Positions 35,801-47,059 of a stretch of DNA of 64,000 nt are shown in pieces (position 1 is the stretch's first letter; the number at the start of each line of letters is the position of its first letter). The notes below the pieces were generated by a model. The model saw only the letters and a program-made list of their open reading frames with translations. It was not told where the DNA came from and searched no databases. The DNA comes from Corythucha ciliata (lineage: Eukaryota > Arthropoda > Insecta > Hemiptera > Tingidae), in NCBI GenBank assembly GCA_038030265.1, contig CM075942.1, forward strand, positions 51,984,751 through 52,048,750, given 5' to 3'. A program made the position numbers and the translations under genes.

Positions 35801-37955
35801 GTCTTCGCTATATTACATTATCCTCCCGGACATTGGCTCGTGTTTAGTGGGTGGAAATAGGGCAACAACTAGTTTGCGGTGCTGTTTCTGTTTCTTCCCT
35901 CCCCCTCCCGTATAATCCCGCCCGGGAAATTCTGTAATTTGCCTAGTTTACATGCTCATGAATGCAAATGAAAGGGGAGGGGGTGGCGAAAGACTTACGT
36001 AAGATGTGGAGCTATCTGAAGAGTCCATCAAGTGCTCTGTTACGTTCTCATTTGTCCATTTTCAGACAGAATAACGCAAATTTAAATAGAATGAAAGTAT
36101 AAACTCATTATAACCGATCATTGAGCGGAATTGTTTTACTGTCTCTCGTAGTCTGAAGAACTCTTGAATTATTTTGTAGATTGGAGGTAGAGGAAATTCC
36201 CTTTCGTCCGTTGGAATCGATTAAAAAATGGTTTAGTCACGAAAATAAGACGAGTCTCATTCCTCACAATAATTAAAATACAAGGACGAAAAAAAAAAAA
36301 AAGGGATGCCGGTGATAGGGGGGGGGGGGTGCGTTTTTTTCGCGAGTAATTTTCTCCGTTTATAAATGGTTGGTGTGGAGGAGAGGTCGGGAGTCGGAAT
36401 TCTCGCAATAGGAAGACGTGTCTTCTCTTTCGCCTCTTTGGTGATGACGGAGGGGGGGGGGAGTACTTCTTTATAAAGGTACGGTAGTAGAGGCGAGCTT
36501 CAGAGCAGTGGCGGTGAGCCGGAGTCTCATGGCGTGACGGGAATTGGGACAGTGGGGTGGGGTGAGGGTCACGTATTGGAAGGTATTTATTTCGCTTCCT
36601 GAATGCACCTGTTTGGCATACTTTTAGAGACGAAAAGCCCTCTCCCCTCCCTACCACTTTCCATTTATCCTTTTTAGGGACGAACGGGTAGTCGGCGATC
36701 TTCGAGTGGTTCGCTAACACTACAGGGGTCTACTTTAATTGGATATTTTATCGCAAAGGTGAAAGTTTCTTCAGTGTTATTTAAACTATTATTTTACTGT
36801 GGTGATACCGGGGGGGGGTGTTAACAAACATGATACCTCTAGTCGTCCTGACTTGAACAACACGTTTTCTTTCAAGTGAAACCCAAGAAATATCACATTC
36901 AGGTGTTGCAATTAATGGGTTACCTGCAGACCTATGTTGTCATGGCTCGCGTCACTATAAAGATAAGCAGGAAAGGGTATCTTTTCTTGCAATAATTTTG
37001 TTAGTTTCCTAGAAAAAATTATCAATGATTCACCCAAAAATCCACCAAGCATTTCAGGTGAAATCATAATTTTTACGAGCGTTACAATCTCAATAACGTG
37101 TAGATCGTGCCAAGCAGTGGCTTTTTCTCCGTCTTCCCTTCACCCATCGTCACTTGACGAGGGAATGATTGAACGTGACAAGGAAGTCACACCGTGGAAT
37201 ACGAGCCAGACGTATAGTTAGCACGAAGAGATGGTATTGGGTAGTGCTAGTAGTGGTTGGGGGGGGGGGTTTGGTGGGTTTCGTGGGTCGAGGGTGAAGA
37301 CAATCAATAAAATAAGCGTGCCATTTTGAATGTCGAACCTCTCTGTGTGTGTTGTTGCGAGCGGTGCCATCGAGTCTCCTGCACCCTGCACCACCTCCGC
37401 TCATCGACGCTCACCTGAGCTTCGCAATAATACAATCCCCCCGCACCACTGTGCAACGCCAGTTTCCCGCCTCCTCAGCGGCGGCGGCGGCAGTGGTGGA
37501 CTTGTGTGCCGAGTGATAAACTCGAAACCTATTGAAGGATGAAAAGGACTCCCCTCCCCATCCACCGCTGCTTGGCGGTGGCGAGTGGGTAGAACCCACA
37601 ATGTTAGATTTGGATGGAAGTTGGAGGAATGGGAATAACGATGAAAATGGTGAGAGGGGGTTGGGGGAGCTGCTTTGAATTCAACAGTTCCCCTTTTCAA
37701 ACAACTGCCGGATATTGGAAGTTGTGTGACGCGATAGGGACAGGCAGACAGGCTTCGCTTATAAAGTCTGCAGAAATTGCTCAATGTTTCTCGCATTTTC
37801 ATGTTAGTACAAAAAGCATCAGAAATGCCAAGAAAATTCTTATTTGGTAGTAGCCTAATAGGTTTTTATAATGATCCAAGAAGGGGTGTGCAGAGAGCAC
37901 GATGATCAAAGGCGTCGGAGAGGCGCTTGAAAATCAACCGTTGGGAAACGTTTCG
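32820..37955. other. Long unassigned stretch
   Basis: About 5.1 kb without a supportable gene. It holds (TTG)n at 34543-34563, several poly-C or poly-G runs (near 33220, 35398, 35742, 36318-36329, 37260) and a GGCGGCGGCGGC triplet patch near 37480. The 183-residue minus-strand frame at 36169-36720, the longest in the window, has a K/R/P/S-rich composition produced by purine tracts and matches nothing I know. Confidence 0.55.
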
Positions 37956-38390
37956 TGGTTGCTAAAAAAAATACTCTGAAACTTGCAATTTCGCTGAAAT
38001 TAAGAACTGGAATTTAGACTCTACCTCGCAATTTGGCAGATAATCAGCCAGAAAATTTTCACTCTCATTGCTATTCTTCAGATTTTATGCGCTGCTAGGT
38101 TCGGTCGCCACAAATTAGGCCTCTAAACTTGACATTTTGAATAAATTAATTCCTGAAGACACGAAACTGTCAAGTTTGCGGATATCCAGCCATGCAACTT
38201 GTAATTTCGTTCATATTAGAATTCGAATTTGTAAACTTACAAATATTCAGCTCGAAATGTTTCAATTACGTTAATTATGCGCGCAGTCTTTCAGCGAAGG
38301 CTCCGCGTCTGCTATTGAACCCCGAAACCTGCGATTACACTGAAATTAAGACCTAATATGAAGTTCGATGGAGGTTGTCGCCGGTATTTA

Positions 38391-38692
38391 ATTAAAAATA
38401 AATTAAATTAAATTGATAAGCACTCATTGGCGTGATTTACCTTGCATAAGGAGAAGCGCCTAGAGTTTCGAAAAACAACGGCCCTGGGTGGGGTCCGGCT
38501 TAGCTGACCCCTCGCAGTACGGCTGCCAAAGGCGTCACCGTCGCATGCTGGACTAGTAGTCCAGAGGTTGCGAGTTCAAATCCCGCAGGGGAGCCCATTT
38601 TTTCTCGAAGCTCGAATCGTGTTTGACCATCTCCATTTGTCTCCATTTGTCGTCCGAATAAATATCAGTTCAATTAAATTTATTTAAGATCT
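38391..38692 (+). mobile_element. Candidate SINE-like insertion in the type 3 array
   Basis: This ~300-bp segment interrupts the array periodicity and carries the tRNA-like sequence at 38521-38597. It is bounded by AT-rich, mutually inverted sequences (AAATAAATTAAATTAAATTGATA on the left, its approximate complement TATCAGTTCAATTAAATTT on the right), and AATAAA occurs near 38658. A well-matched box A phrase (GGCTTAGCTGAC) lies upstream of the cloverleaf near 38498, and box B is inside it. This layout suits a tRNA-derived SINE, but no second copy is in the window to fix the ends. Confidence 0.4.
38521..38597 (+). tRNA. tRNA-like cloverleaf, anticodon AGT (Thr), probably pseudo-tRNA or SINE head
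   Basis: A 75-base cloverleaf can be drawn. The acceptor GGCTGCC pairs with GGGAGCC (6 of 7). The D stem GCG/CGC is short. The anticodon stem CTGGA/TCCAG is perfect around loop CTAGTAG, with T33, anticodon AGT and a purine at 37. The T loop TTCAAAT lies on a stem with one A-C mismatch and ends in the conserved C61. A CCCA followed by a T-run comes next. Against a working tRNA: position 8 is A, the D loop lacks GG, the internal box A is poor, and the T stem looks 7 bp long. A tRNA-derived repeat is the likelier reading. Confidence 0.45.
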
Positions 38693-40015
38693 AAAACTTT
38701 CAAATTCGTGAATATTCAACCGAAAAACTTCCAATTTCGCGCATTTAGCTCTAAAATGTTTAAAATGTGTAAAATGTCTAAACAAATGTTTTCGGCTACA
38801 CTCGTCAGACTTTGTGTGCTGTCATGACCGGACTGACGAGTACTCACAAGTATAGCAGCATTTTGCAGATGTCCGGCAATTTTGAGGATATTAGATGCCT
38901 TTGGGGGCTTTCATAGGTCGCACGCTCGAGTCCTACTAAAATAAACCCTAAAATTTGCCATTTCACGTGAATCAAGTCCAGAAACTAAACATTTCGCTTA
39001 TTTTCACCTTCGAGTGACACTGTTTCGTGGCTACATTTGCTAGGCTTTGGGCACTGTCGGAGCCGGATAGCCCAAGTTCGACGGGAACGAATGAAAAGTC
39101 CCGAAACTTGCAATTTTGCAAAAATTAAAACCATAAACTTGCAATTTGTTGGATATTTTACCCCGAAACTAATAATTTCGGAGATATTTAGCTCCGAATG
39201 ATGTGATTTGAGGGTTATTCATCTTGCGTTTGAACGCGCTCTCAGGCCCGGCTTGACTGGGCTTCTTGCCCACTATAAAAAAACCATGAGATAATGGAAT
39301 TTTGCGACCTGAAAATTACAATTTTGCTATATGAAGACCTGGAAATTACAATTTTGCTAAATGAAGACCTGAAATTGGCAATTTCGCAAAAACAAAAACG
39401 CAGAAACAAGCAATTTTGCGGATAATTATACCCGATACTAGCAATGTCACAGATTTTTAGCTCCGAGGGAGGCAATTTTTGAGGCTACATTCGCTAGGCT
39501 TTGGGTACTGTTGGAGCTGGATACCCCTGGTTTCTACAGCGTTAAACTTGATATTTAGTGAAAACCAATAAATAGCAATTATCCTGTAAATTAAGACCCG
39601 AAACTTATATGTATAGCTCCGAATGATGTAACTTTGCGGCTATGGTGAAGCTTTTGGGCGCTCCAGGGGCCAGCTAGACTGGTTCCACGAGCATTAAAAA
39701 AAAAACAAAAAAACCTAAACTAGCAATTTGGCTAAAATTATGTCTTGTAACTTGCAATGCAAGTGCCAAAATCACGAGATTTGGACCCCGAAAGAACGGA
39801 AACTAGCAACATTTTGCCATTTTTATTCAAATGTGTTTTTTCTGAACTTAAAACCGAACCAATCATAATGTGCAGGCTAGTAGGTTAGTTTTCTGTTCGA
39901 GGGGATGGGGCAAAAGTGTTAGTTTTGTAAAGGCTTTGCCCATTTCTTTGTGAAATGTTATCTACACGAATTATATCACGACAATATCTCCACCTGGGGG
40001 GTTGTAATAGAAAAG

Positions 40016-40113
40016 TGAAACACGTGTGAGACGAGTTGAGAATGAATTTCACAGCCATGTGCTTATAAATTTTAGCTGTCAAATCAATCTCATCTCGTTT
40101 CACATGTGTTTCC
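40016..40113. repeat. Hairpin with ~33-bp arms beside the THAP remnant
   Basis: GAAACACGTGTGAGACGAG with about 14 further bases (from 40016) is the approximate reverse complement of the stretch ending GTTTCACATGTGTTTC (to 40113), with a loop of about 31 bases. The arms contain the palindromes CACGTG and CACATGTG respectively. It lies just outside the left inverted repeat that flanks the THAP remnant. Confidence 0.65.
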
Positions 40114-40970
40114 CAACCCCTATTGGCGACTGTAGCTATCACTAGCGGCGCTAGTGTCGTGTGATAATGAAACTGGTACTCCCTACATATGTTAAATGAT
40201 AACAAGTTTTGTGTTTTTTTAAAGTGTTTTTTCGTGGTCAATGTCCGTAACATAATGGGAAAAAAGTAGTCAGTTGGCCTAAAGTGACGAGAACAGAAGA
40301 ACATGGTTTCTGATACATTTGTACTCAAACGTCAAGCGAGTCCCCAAGTCCCAAGCCTTTCGGCGGTCGACTTTCTCCGAACACTGGGCTAATTTATAGC
40401 TGACACCGTTGAACCCTCAAATTTTGGGAAACAGTGAAATGTCGTGTCTCGGTTACGACGAGAAGAGCAACCAAAGACACAGCAGTTTTCTCTGGATTCA
40501 CCCTTGAGAGACATCCCACGAGCGCCTTATCATTTCTTCATTGGTACTCGCCAGCTCACCGTTTCGTTTTAGTGCTCAGAGAGTGGCACGGGTTCAGCAA
40601 AATGGTCGAAAACGTTTTTGAATCGGTGTTTTCGAGTTTTCTTGCTCCAACAAATAGCCGACAGTGAAAGCTTCTGTACGGGTGTACTGCGCACCCGCAT
40701 AACCGTCTTGTTTTCTTGATTCGGTGATGCCAAAGGTACAATATCGAGGCCTCCTCGTCACAGTCGGATTATTTAGCCGCAGTTCACAGTAAAAAAGTGT
40801 CACTGACCAACATTTTTGATACACGAACTTCCTCATTGTAGAAAACCTTTGTTGTAGTTTGTTGTCAAACGGCAACAACAAATCACATGGAGTACCGGAC
40901 TCAATGTTTCTCTGAATCGCCACCATATATCGTATCCCTTAGCTACAATCGCCAATAAGGGAACGGATAC
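40112..40970. mobile_element. Candidate DNA transposon remnant with imperfect inverted repeats around a THAP sequence
   Basis: Left arm about 40112-40200 and right arm about 40870-40970 are inverted copies: CCCCTATTGGCGACTGTAGC on the left against CCCTTATTGGCGATTGTAGC read from the right, then GAAAC and GGTACTCC in the same order in both. The middles of the arms have diverged; the left one holds the palindrome CACTAGCGGCGCTAGTG (40140-40156). Between the arms is the minus-strand THAP domain. THAP domains are the DNA-binding domain of P-element-family transposases and of some host factors, so a transposon remnant is plausible. No catalytic region was found. Confidence 0.5.
40255..40514 (-). 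pseudogene. THAP zinc-finger domain remnant (P-element transposase-like or host THAP protein)
   Basis: A minus-strand ATG at 40514 opens 41 codons with CCVFGCSS and, 12 residues on, TTFHCFPKFEG, then a TAG at 40389. About 30 codons further along, in another frame, comes FFCSRHFRPTDYFF (Cys codon at 40295). C-x4-C, the FHxFP element and the later C-x2-H-F-x-P-x-D are the hallmarks of the C2CH THAP fold and appear in the right order and roughly right spacing. A stop and at least one frame shift separate the two halves, so the domain is broken unless an unseen intron restores it. No AVPTIF-like end and no transposase core could be recognised downstream. Confidence 0.68.
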
Positions 40971-41124
40971 CTTTTGTTTGGCATTCAAGTTTTCTCGAAC
41001 ATGATTGGTAGATTCTTGGATGCCACATTTGCTTTGAAAGACCAACGGGGGCGGGATTTATAAGGCAACGTTGCCGTGTCCAATCCCGATTACAACGCCC
41101 CTGAACAAACCTCTCTATCACACT

Positions 41125-44100
41125 TGCTGTGAGGACAACAGTTTTGACTTTATTGTACGGAATCGGCTCAACTGTACGGACTTTTTATTATTTTACGGTA
41201 AACTATTGTAAACATAAGGGAAAGACCTTCGATTTTGCGGCAACACGAGCAGGTGCAATGATAAGCTCGGCTCTTCCCTGTTGATTATTTTTTTGTATTT
41301 TCTTCAGACGAGATAAAAGTTGATTGATTGGAAAAAGTTATAATACCTCGCATTTCAAACGTACAAATCTTCTTCTTAAGTATTATCACTCCATTTCCAT
41401 CCTCCCTCCATGCAAACATAAATCAAGCTTTCAGCGTTGGAGAAATTGAAGCGTTAGGCCGTCTACAGGAATCGCTCAGACAGAACAGGTGTGATAAGCC
41501 ACCTTTGTAAAATTCTAAGCGTCTATCTGCCTTTGATCGTTTCTGTAATGAGTCGTCGATATTACGTCCTTGAGAAGGTTTCCGCGGTCTCTGAAGGATT
41601 GTTCAATGCTAGAATGGGCGGAGGGGTTAACTGATCCGGGGGGGAGGGTGCACGTTAAATTCTCGATTGAAGTAATATGCCTTTGTGGAAGTGTTTGTAA
41701 AGTGATTGGATGACGTGGTTACGACTCGGTGGTCGCGACTCTCGCGAGTAGTACATAATTATTGCTATACCATAGAGTCGAAAACGCTTAGTGTGGGCTT
41801 GAGTTAGCCAAAACTGTGCTAGGGGGTTTAGTCAGTGGCGGGGTAGGTATTCGACTGATATAGGAACAGAAGTCAAACCCCTCTGCTAGATTATTAGGGC
41901 GAATACCTTCATTTAGAGGGAAATGACGTTTCATGAGAGCCGGCATTAAAAGGTATTGACGTTATAATTGACTCATAATTCTCGAGCATTCCCTTTCCCC
42001 GAATGTTCGAGTGATCAGTATTCAAGACGTTAAAACGGTTTTTAGGGGGTGTGATAGGACGAAAATCCTCCACCCCCACCCCCTTGGAAAAGGGGGTTGG
42101 CTTCAAAACCCATAGCACTTTAACTCTCGCCCTCTATCTCTTTTCAACTCACTTCCCTCGCTGAACTCAATTACATAGAGGGGCCGCGCCTCAACCTCTT
42201 CTCTCTTCCAGAGCAGCTCATATACCGCTAGGAATCCATCACTAGCCTTCAGGACGTCGGTTGATTGGATTAGAAGCAATTTGTAAAGACAGAAGCCTTA
42301 TACCCTCTCTCATCCCTTTTCCTTTTTCATTGGCAGGTTCTGGGTGGTGGTTGTAGGATTCTTGGATGGAGGGGAGTGGTGGGGTTGGTTAAGAGAAAGG
42401 GATATAGAGCTGAAGACGCTTTAATAAAGAGGGTAAAACGAAGAAAGGGAATGATAAAGCGTCTTGAGAGTCATGTTCGGAATACTCGGCAATGCCCCCA
42501 TGATGTACGTGAAAAGGAAGAGGTCGAGTTTCGCCCCCCACCACACCACCCTGGAAACTCCTTGTTTGATGAGCTTGAGAACGTGTGTGTGTCAACTCGG
42601 AGTGGTTTTTCTCGGCGAATAATAGTGTTATGGTGGGTTGTGGGAGGGCGTTGTATAGTAACCTGAGTCGAGCTCTTCGTTCATTACACGTTTGGTAATA
42701 TGGAGAGGAGTGATGCTGGGAGGATTTTTCATTTACAACTTCACGATACATCATCATCATTTCTTTGGAGACGAGCCTGACAGGAAACCTACCCGTTCCT
42801 TCGACTGTGGATGTAGTTAAACGGAAGAAAGGGCGAGAGGGAAGGGCCGGTAATGGGCTATTTATCAAAGCGAATATCTGCCATGTACGAAAGACACCAT
42901 GTGCTTTCTTTTTCCCTGACGTCCTCTCCAGTTACAATCAAAGCTCAAGATGACCCAAGAAGTCATTTCTCATCCTTCCAAGATCAATCTCTTGGAACTT
43001 TGAAAACGATTTTTAGAACTGAATTGCTTCCTTATAAACTCCTTCTTTGTCAAGGGCAATCCGTCAAACTGGCAGTTAAAAGCGAAAAAGTAACACTCAA
43101 AGCCTCGCAAAAACATGGGGCTATCGTTGTCAATCTTCGTGTTTTTATACGGCGAAGAAGAGCGAGCCTGTTACTTTTTATTATAAACATAAAAATAAAC
43201 GCCTCTCGTGTCCCCTCTTTCCTCTATCCCCCCCGTATCCCCTGTCTTTACTGTTAGTCTGTAGTAAGTCAGCCTGAAACAACCCCATAGCGATATAGGC
43301 CCTCCTTTAATCCCACGCCTAATGCCCCCTTGTTGAAATGTTTCACCGCGACTTATTGCTTCAGTTTAGAGGCTTGAGATCAAGCTGAAAGGGTTAAAAT
43401 TTACTACCAGGCGTGGCGTATTTTTTGAGTCTATGGGGTCACCCTTGCTGAAATAAATCTCCGGTGTCTTCCGGCGTGGAACAGACGCTGTCTTTTTTTT
43501 TTTTTAATTACGTCTGAACAAGATAAGGGAAATTCCATCGAGTAGAATTGGAAGCCAATTCCACAGGACTTTTCCCCGGGTTCTCGATAACCCCCGAACG
43601 CCCCTCCACCCCAACACCTTTAACACTACGCTAGTCTCATCCTGTTACCCCCCTCGCCACTTCACCCTATTCCTCGCACCACATTTGCTTCTAACCATTC
43701 CTCTCGCACTCATTTTAGATAAGAGTATAAGCTTCTTAAGAGATGAGTTTTGTTGATGAGGTGCGGTTCAGGGAAGGAGGCGGAATTGCGCTTCGTTGTG
43801 GGAGATTCCTTATAAGAGGATTCCAGTAGGCAAACAAGTCGCAACCACAAGTTGTACAGATAGTGAGACACTCCCCCCACCACCTCTTTCACGCCTATAT
43901 ACCACCTTATTGGATTAACTGCAGTTTTAAAACGTGTGGTTTGTGAATGAAACTTTTGCAAGAAGTGATTTTTGAATAAATTATTTAGGGTTTTACAACT
44001 CCTGCCACCATCCCCTATTAAATCTTCATTTTCACCGTGAGGAGTGACTCACGCCGTGCTCTTTCAGACGCCCAGCACTCTTTCAATGATGTTTATGGGT

Positions 44101-46905
44101 TGGTGGGGGAGGGAGAGGTCTACGTGAGTCACTTTCATTACATTAGCGTCGAAGCAATACGACCCACCCTTCCTGTAACGTGAAATCTCGGTAAAACGGT
44201 ATTGGGTTGATGGAATTAGTATGTACTGACGAAGGAGGATATAGTGACAGACGGGAGTAGTTATTTGAAGAATAATAAGAATGTGGCAATTTAAATGCCT
44301 CCTTCCCTGTGCTCGAGTGTGCTAAAGTGAAATTGGAGAGGGTTTGAGCTAATTTCGATTAAAAGTCCACTTTTCGAGGCTCTCTTCGGATGATAGTTCG
44401 TTCAATCAACGTCCCGTCTCCTTCCGAGTAATTGAGGATTTGGTTTTACTGCCCCTCCAACCACTATTTCACCTTTCTGCCTATTCATGAACGTGTGGAA
44501 AGTTCAATATCCCTCGGGGCTACCATCTTCTTTAACGGAACTTTTCTCAGTTTTCACTCATTCGGGGTCATTCATTAGGGTGTAAGAGTTTTAGGCATTC
44601 ATTCCACGTAGCACGGGAGCGGTGACCCGGTAAGACACGTGCATAGAGAGGTCTAAAGAAAGAAAATTAAAAAACGCCTCCAATGCCTTGGCGGCCACAA
44701 CTTTTGTAGCGCCAGTCATTGGGAGCTAAAGAGCATGACTTGCTGCCTGTCGTTCGGCGGGTGCAATTCATGATAGTGAACTTTGTAAAATTGTTGCAAC
44801 CAAAATGATATAGCGAGGGTTTGGTGTAACAACGGCTTCTCATGGCAACCACTCGCGCATATTCGCGGAACAGTCTACCACATCTCCACCTCCCCCCCTC
44901 ACACTATTTTAAACCAGTCCATGCAGTCGTCCGCATACGAAAAATTATTGCATGAGCCCTCTATTCGGGCATTAAATCGGCTATCACATTTCACTTTCTG
45001 CTTCATTAGTAAAATCACTCGTTCGTAATGAAACGAGTCTGGTTTTTCCACGGCGGCGGGCTCGAGACTATTAGATGCGACTGTATCGGAGTTAGGGTTG
45101 GGAGGGGGCTTTTTGATCGTGACAACTTATTGTTTGCCGATAGCATACAAATAAAAGCACCGTCGATCAGCTAGGAAGAGTTTTATAACGAATCGTCAAA
45201 TAAAACGGAATTCCCGTTCCCTATACCGATCTTTTCTTCATCAGAGTGCGCACATCGATGCAATTTGTAGAATATTGTTCTATACGGATGGTGGGGGGGG
45301 GGATGTAAGAAAGTTGGGTTCAGTGATGGCAAGAAGTGTGTGCGGGGAAATCTTTTTCAGGGCCTTAACGAGCTGCTAGCGATGCTCCCCCCCATCAGAT
45401 ATGAGAGGGAGTTTGGGGTTCCATGACATTTTTGTCGCTGTCTCTCTCACTTTCGCCTCATCTCTTTTTCTGGAGCGACACAAATGTGCTTTTTTGTTGA
45501 TGTTCCTGGTTGATGAAGAGGGGAAGAGAGCAGCCACCTTCGTGAAAAGAATACCACGCTGTATATTATACGATCATGGGTTTTGTGGTAGTGTTGGTGG
45601 TGGAGAGGGTGAGTTGAAGGGGAATATGAATATTTCATAAACAATCCCACTTTACTAATGCGATGCTCGGCATTAGCGTTCAGCGTGTAATATTATAGGC
45701 AACTTGGGAGGTTTTTATCCCTTCTGCCTTCTATTTTTCTCTCGACTCATAACTTTAGACTCACACACATAAAAAGAAGGTGCTGTTAAAGAAGAGGGTT
45801 GGAATCTGTTCACTTTTCTTCGTATTAAAAAGAGTTTTTTATTCGTTAACGCTTCTTTGAGCTGACGAGAAACTGAACTTCTACCCTGAAAATAATGTTT
45901 TTTTTTATGAAAAAAGAAAGAAAGTAATGAGCAAGAGAATGGGTTTATCTGACACTTTTTTCCTTTTTTCGTTTAATTTTAATTTGCCTCCGGGGCAAAA
46001 CATAAATCAATTAGAGGTCCCTAAAGCCTTTGTAATCCGCTTCTCTCCTGACATTTTTCCTCTTTCTCCCTTCTTAACCCGCTCTCCCAACTCTATGGCA
46101 ATTACTACCCCTTCCCATTACGGCACCAAGAACAATCCGTCACTCTCTTGTGTTTTATACGGGTGACTAAATAATAACGTAAATATTTACACACCTTTTG
46201 AAGCCTCCACTTTGGTCACAGGTTGTTTGAGGTAGCGTCTAATTCATTGGTGCGACCTGAACATTATTTTTGTAAGTTTTCCTCTGTGGGTTATTCAAAT
46301 GACGCTCCCCCCCATAAACACTCACATTTGCCTCCCGTCATCGACCAGATTTTCCTCTGCTTCACTAAAAACTGATAGAGCTTTAAGGGTAGAAAATGAT
46401 CGTCCTTCCTGTGTTTGTATCACCGCATAGGATCCGGAAAATTGCCGAGATGAATTAGGAGGGTGTGTTGGGGGAGAGTGTTGAAAATTTCGAGAAACAC
46501 CCACGCTCTCACCCTATCTCTTTCAGTTTGTTTACGAATATGGAGTGATGTTATTGAAGGCGCAAGGTTGTTGGAAGAGTCTAGCCCACAACATCATCTT
46601 TCTCGAGGAGAATGAAACAGCGCCACCCTTGATATTTGGCATTTTTTCACCCGCCTCACTCACACACACACTCTCTCTCTTCTCTCTATATTTAAAAACG
46701 AAACAGAGGACTAAATGGAGCTCAAAACATCAAACGTATACACTCGACATGATCTTATTCTCTTTTGACTCGGTAAAATGTGTGCTTTCTGTTTAGTGCA
46801 AAAGGGAGCGAGTGAGCCGAGGATGAGGGAGTATGAAGCCGAGAAACTGATGCGAAGGTATTAAAATTCCTGGCGATGAGGAGAATACAAGGGGTTTTTA
46901 TTCCG
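41125..46905. other. Long unassigned stretch
   Basis: About 5.8 kb without a supportable gene. The 134-residue plus-strand frame at 42853-43257 and the 159-residue minus-strand frame at 42389-42868 overlap partly and match nothing I know. There are poly-G runs near 41639 and 45292, and a T-run near 43493. A phrase CAGTGGCGGGGTAGG near 41835 again resembles hAT-like ends, without a partner. Confidence 0.5.
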
Positions 46906-46911
46906 TGTTTA

Positions 46912-47050
46912 GGCCCGTATTCATAGTCGTCACTTGAGTAGAGTATTTACTTATTTCGATTCAAAACAGATGACTCTCTTATTAGAACGACCGATTTGAA
47001 GCCACATAAGTAAATACTCAGCTTGAGTGACGTCTATATGAATACGGCCC
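46912..47050. mobile_element. 139-bp MITE flanked by TTA (PIF/Harbinger-like target site)
   Basis: Terminal inverted repeats begin GGCCCGTATTCATA on the left and GGGCCGTATTCATA on the right (other strand) and extend imperfectly through GTCACTTGAG and GTATTTACTTAT to about 55 bp per arm, leaving about 30 bp of centre. TTA lies directly outside both ends (46909-46911 and 47051-47053), consistent with the three-base TWA duplication of PIF/Harbinger elements. A Tc1-type TA duplication cannot be excluded. There is no coding capacity, so it would have needed a transposase in trans. Confidence 0.82.
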
Positions 47051-47059
47051 TTAATGTTG

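Larger units (their letters stand above)
37965..39855 (+). repeat. Type 3 tandem array with higher-order structure
   Basis: Basic units read GAAACTTGCAATTTCGC followed by AAAATTAAGACC, at ~30-35 bp. Several are joined to a longer recurring block, GGCTACATTCGCTAGGC then TTTGGGCACTGTCGGAGCC and GGATAGCCC. Versions of this block lie near 38095, 38290, 38790, 39030, 39215, 39485 and 39640, giving a higher-order period of roughly 150-270 bp apart from one larger gap. That gap (about 38390-38690) holds the tRNA-like sequence. No coding sequence is seen. Confidence 0.82.

Noticed and set aside
36169..36720. 183-residue minus-strand frame, the longest in the window
   Set aside because: Composition is dominated by K, R, P, S and F from purine and pyrimidine tracts and homopolymer runs. 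No domain or initiator context supports it.
38521..38597. Functional tRNA-Thr (AGT)
   Set aside because: D loop lacks GG, position 8 is not T, and the internal box A is poor. It is kept only as a tRNA-like sequence with reduced confidence.
42389..43257. Two frames of 159 (minus) and 134 (plus) residues
   Set aside because: They overlap in part on opposite strands, match no family known to me, and have no supporting splice or polyadenylation signals.
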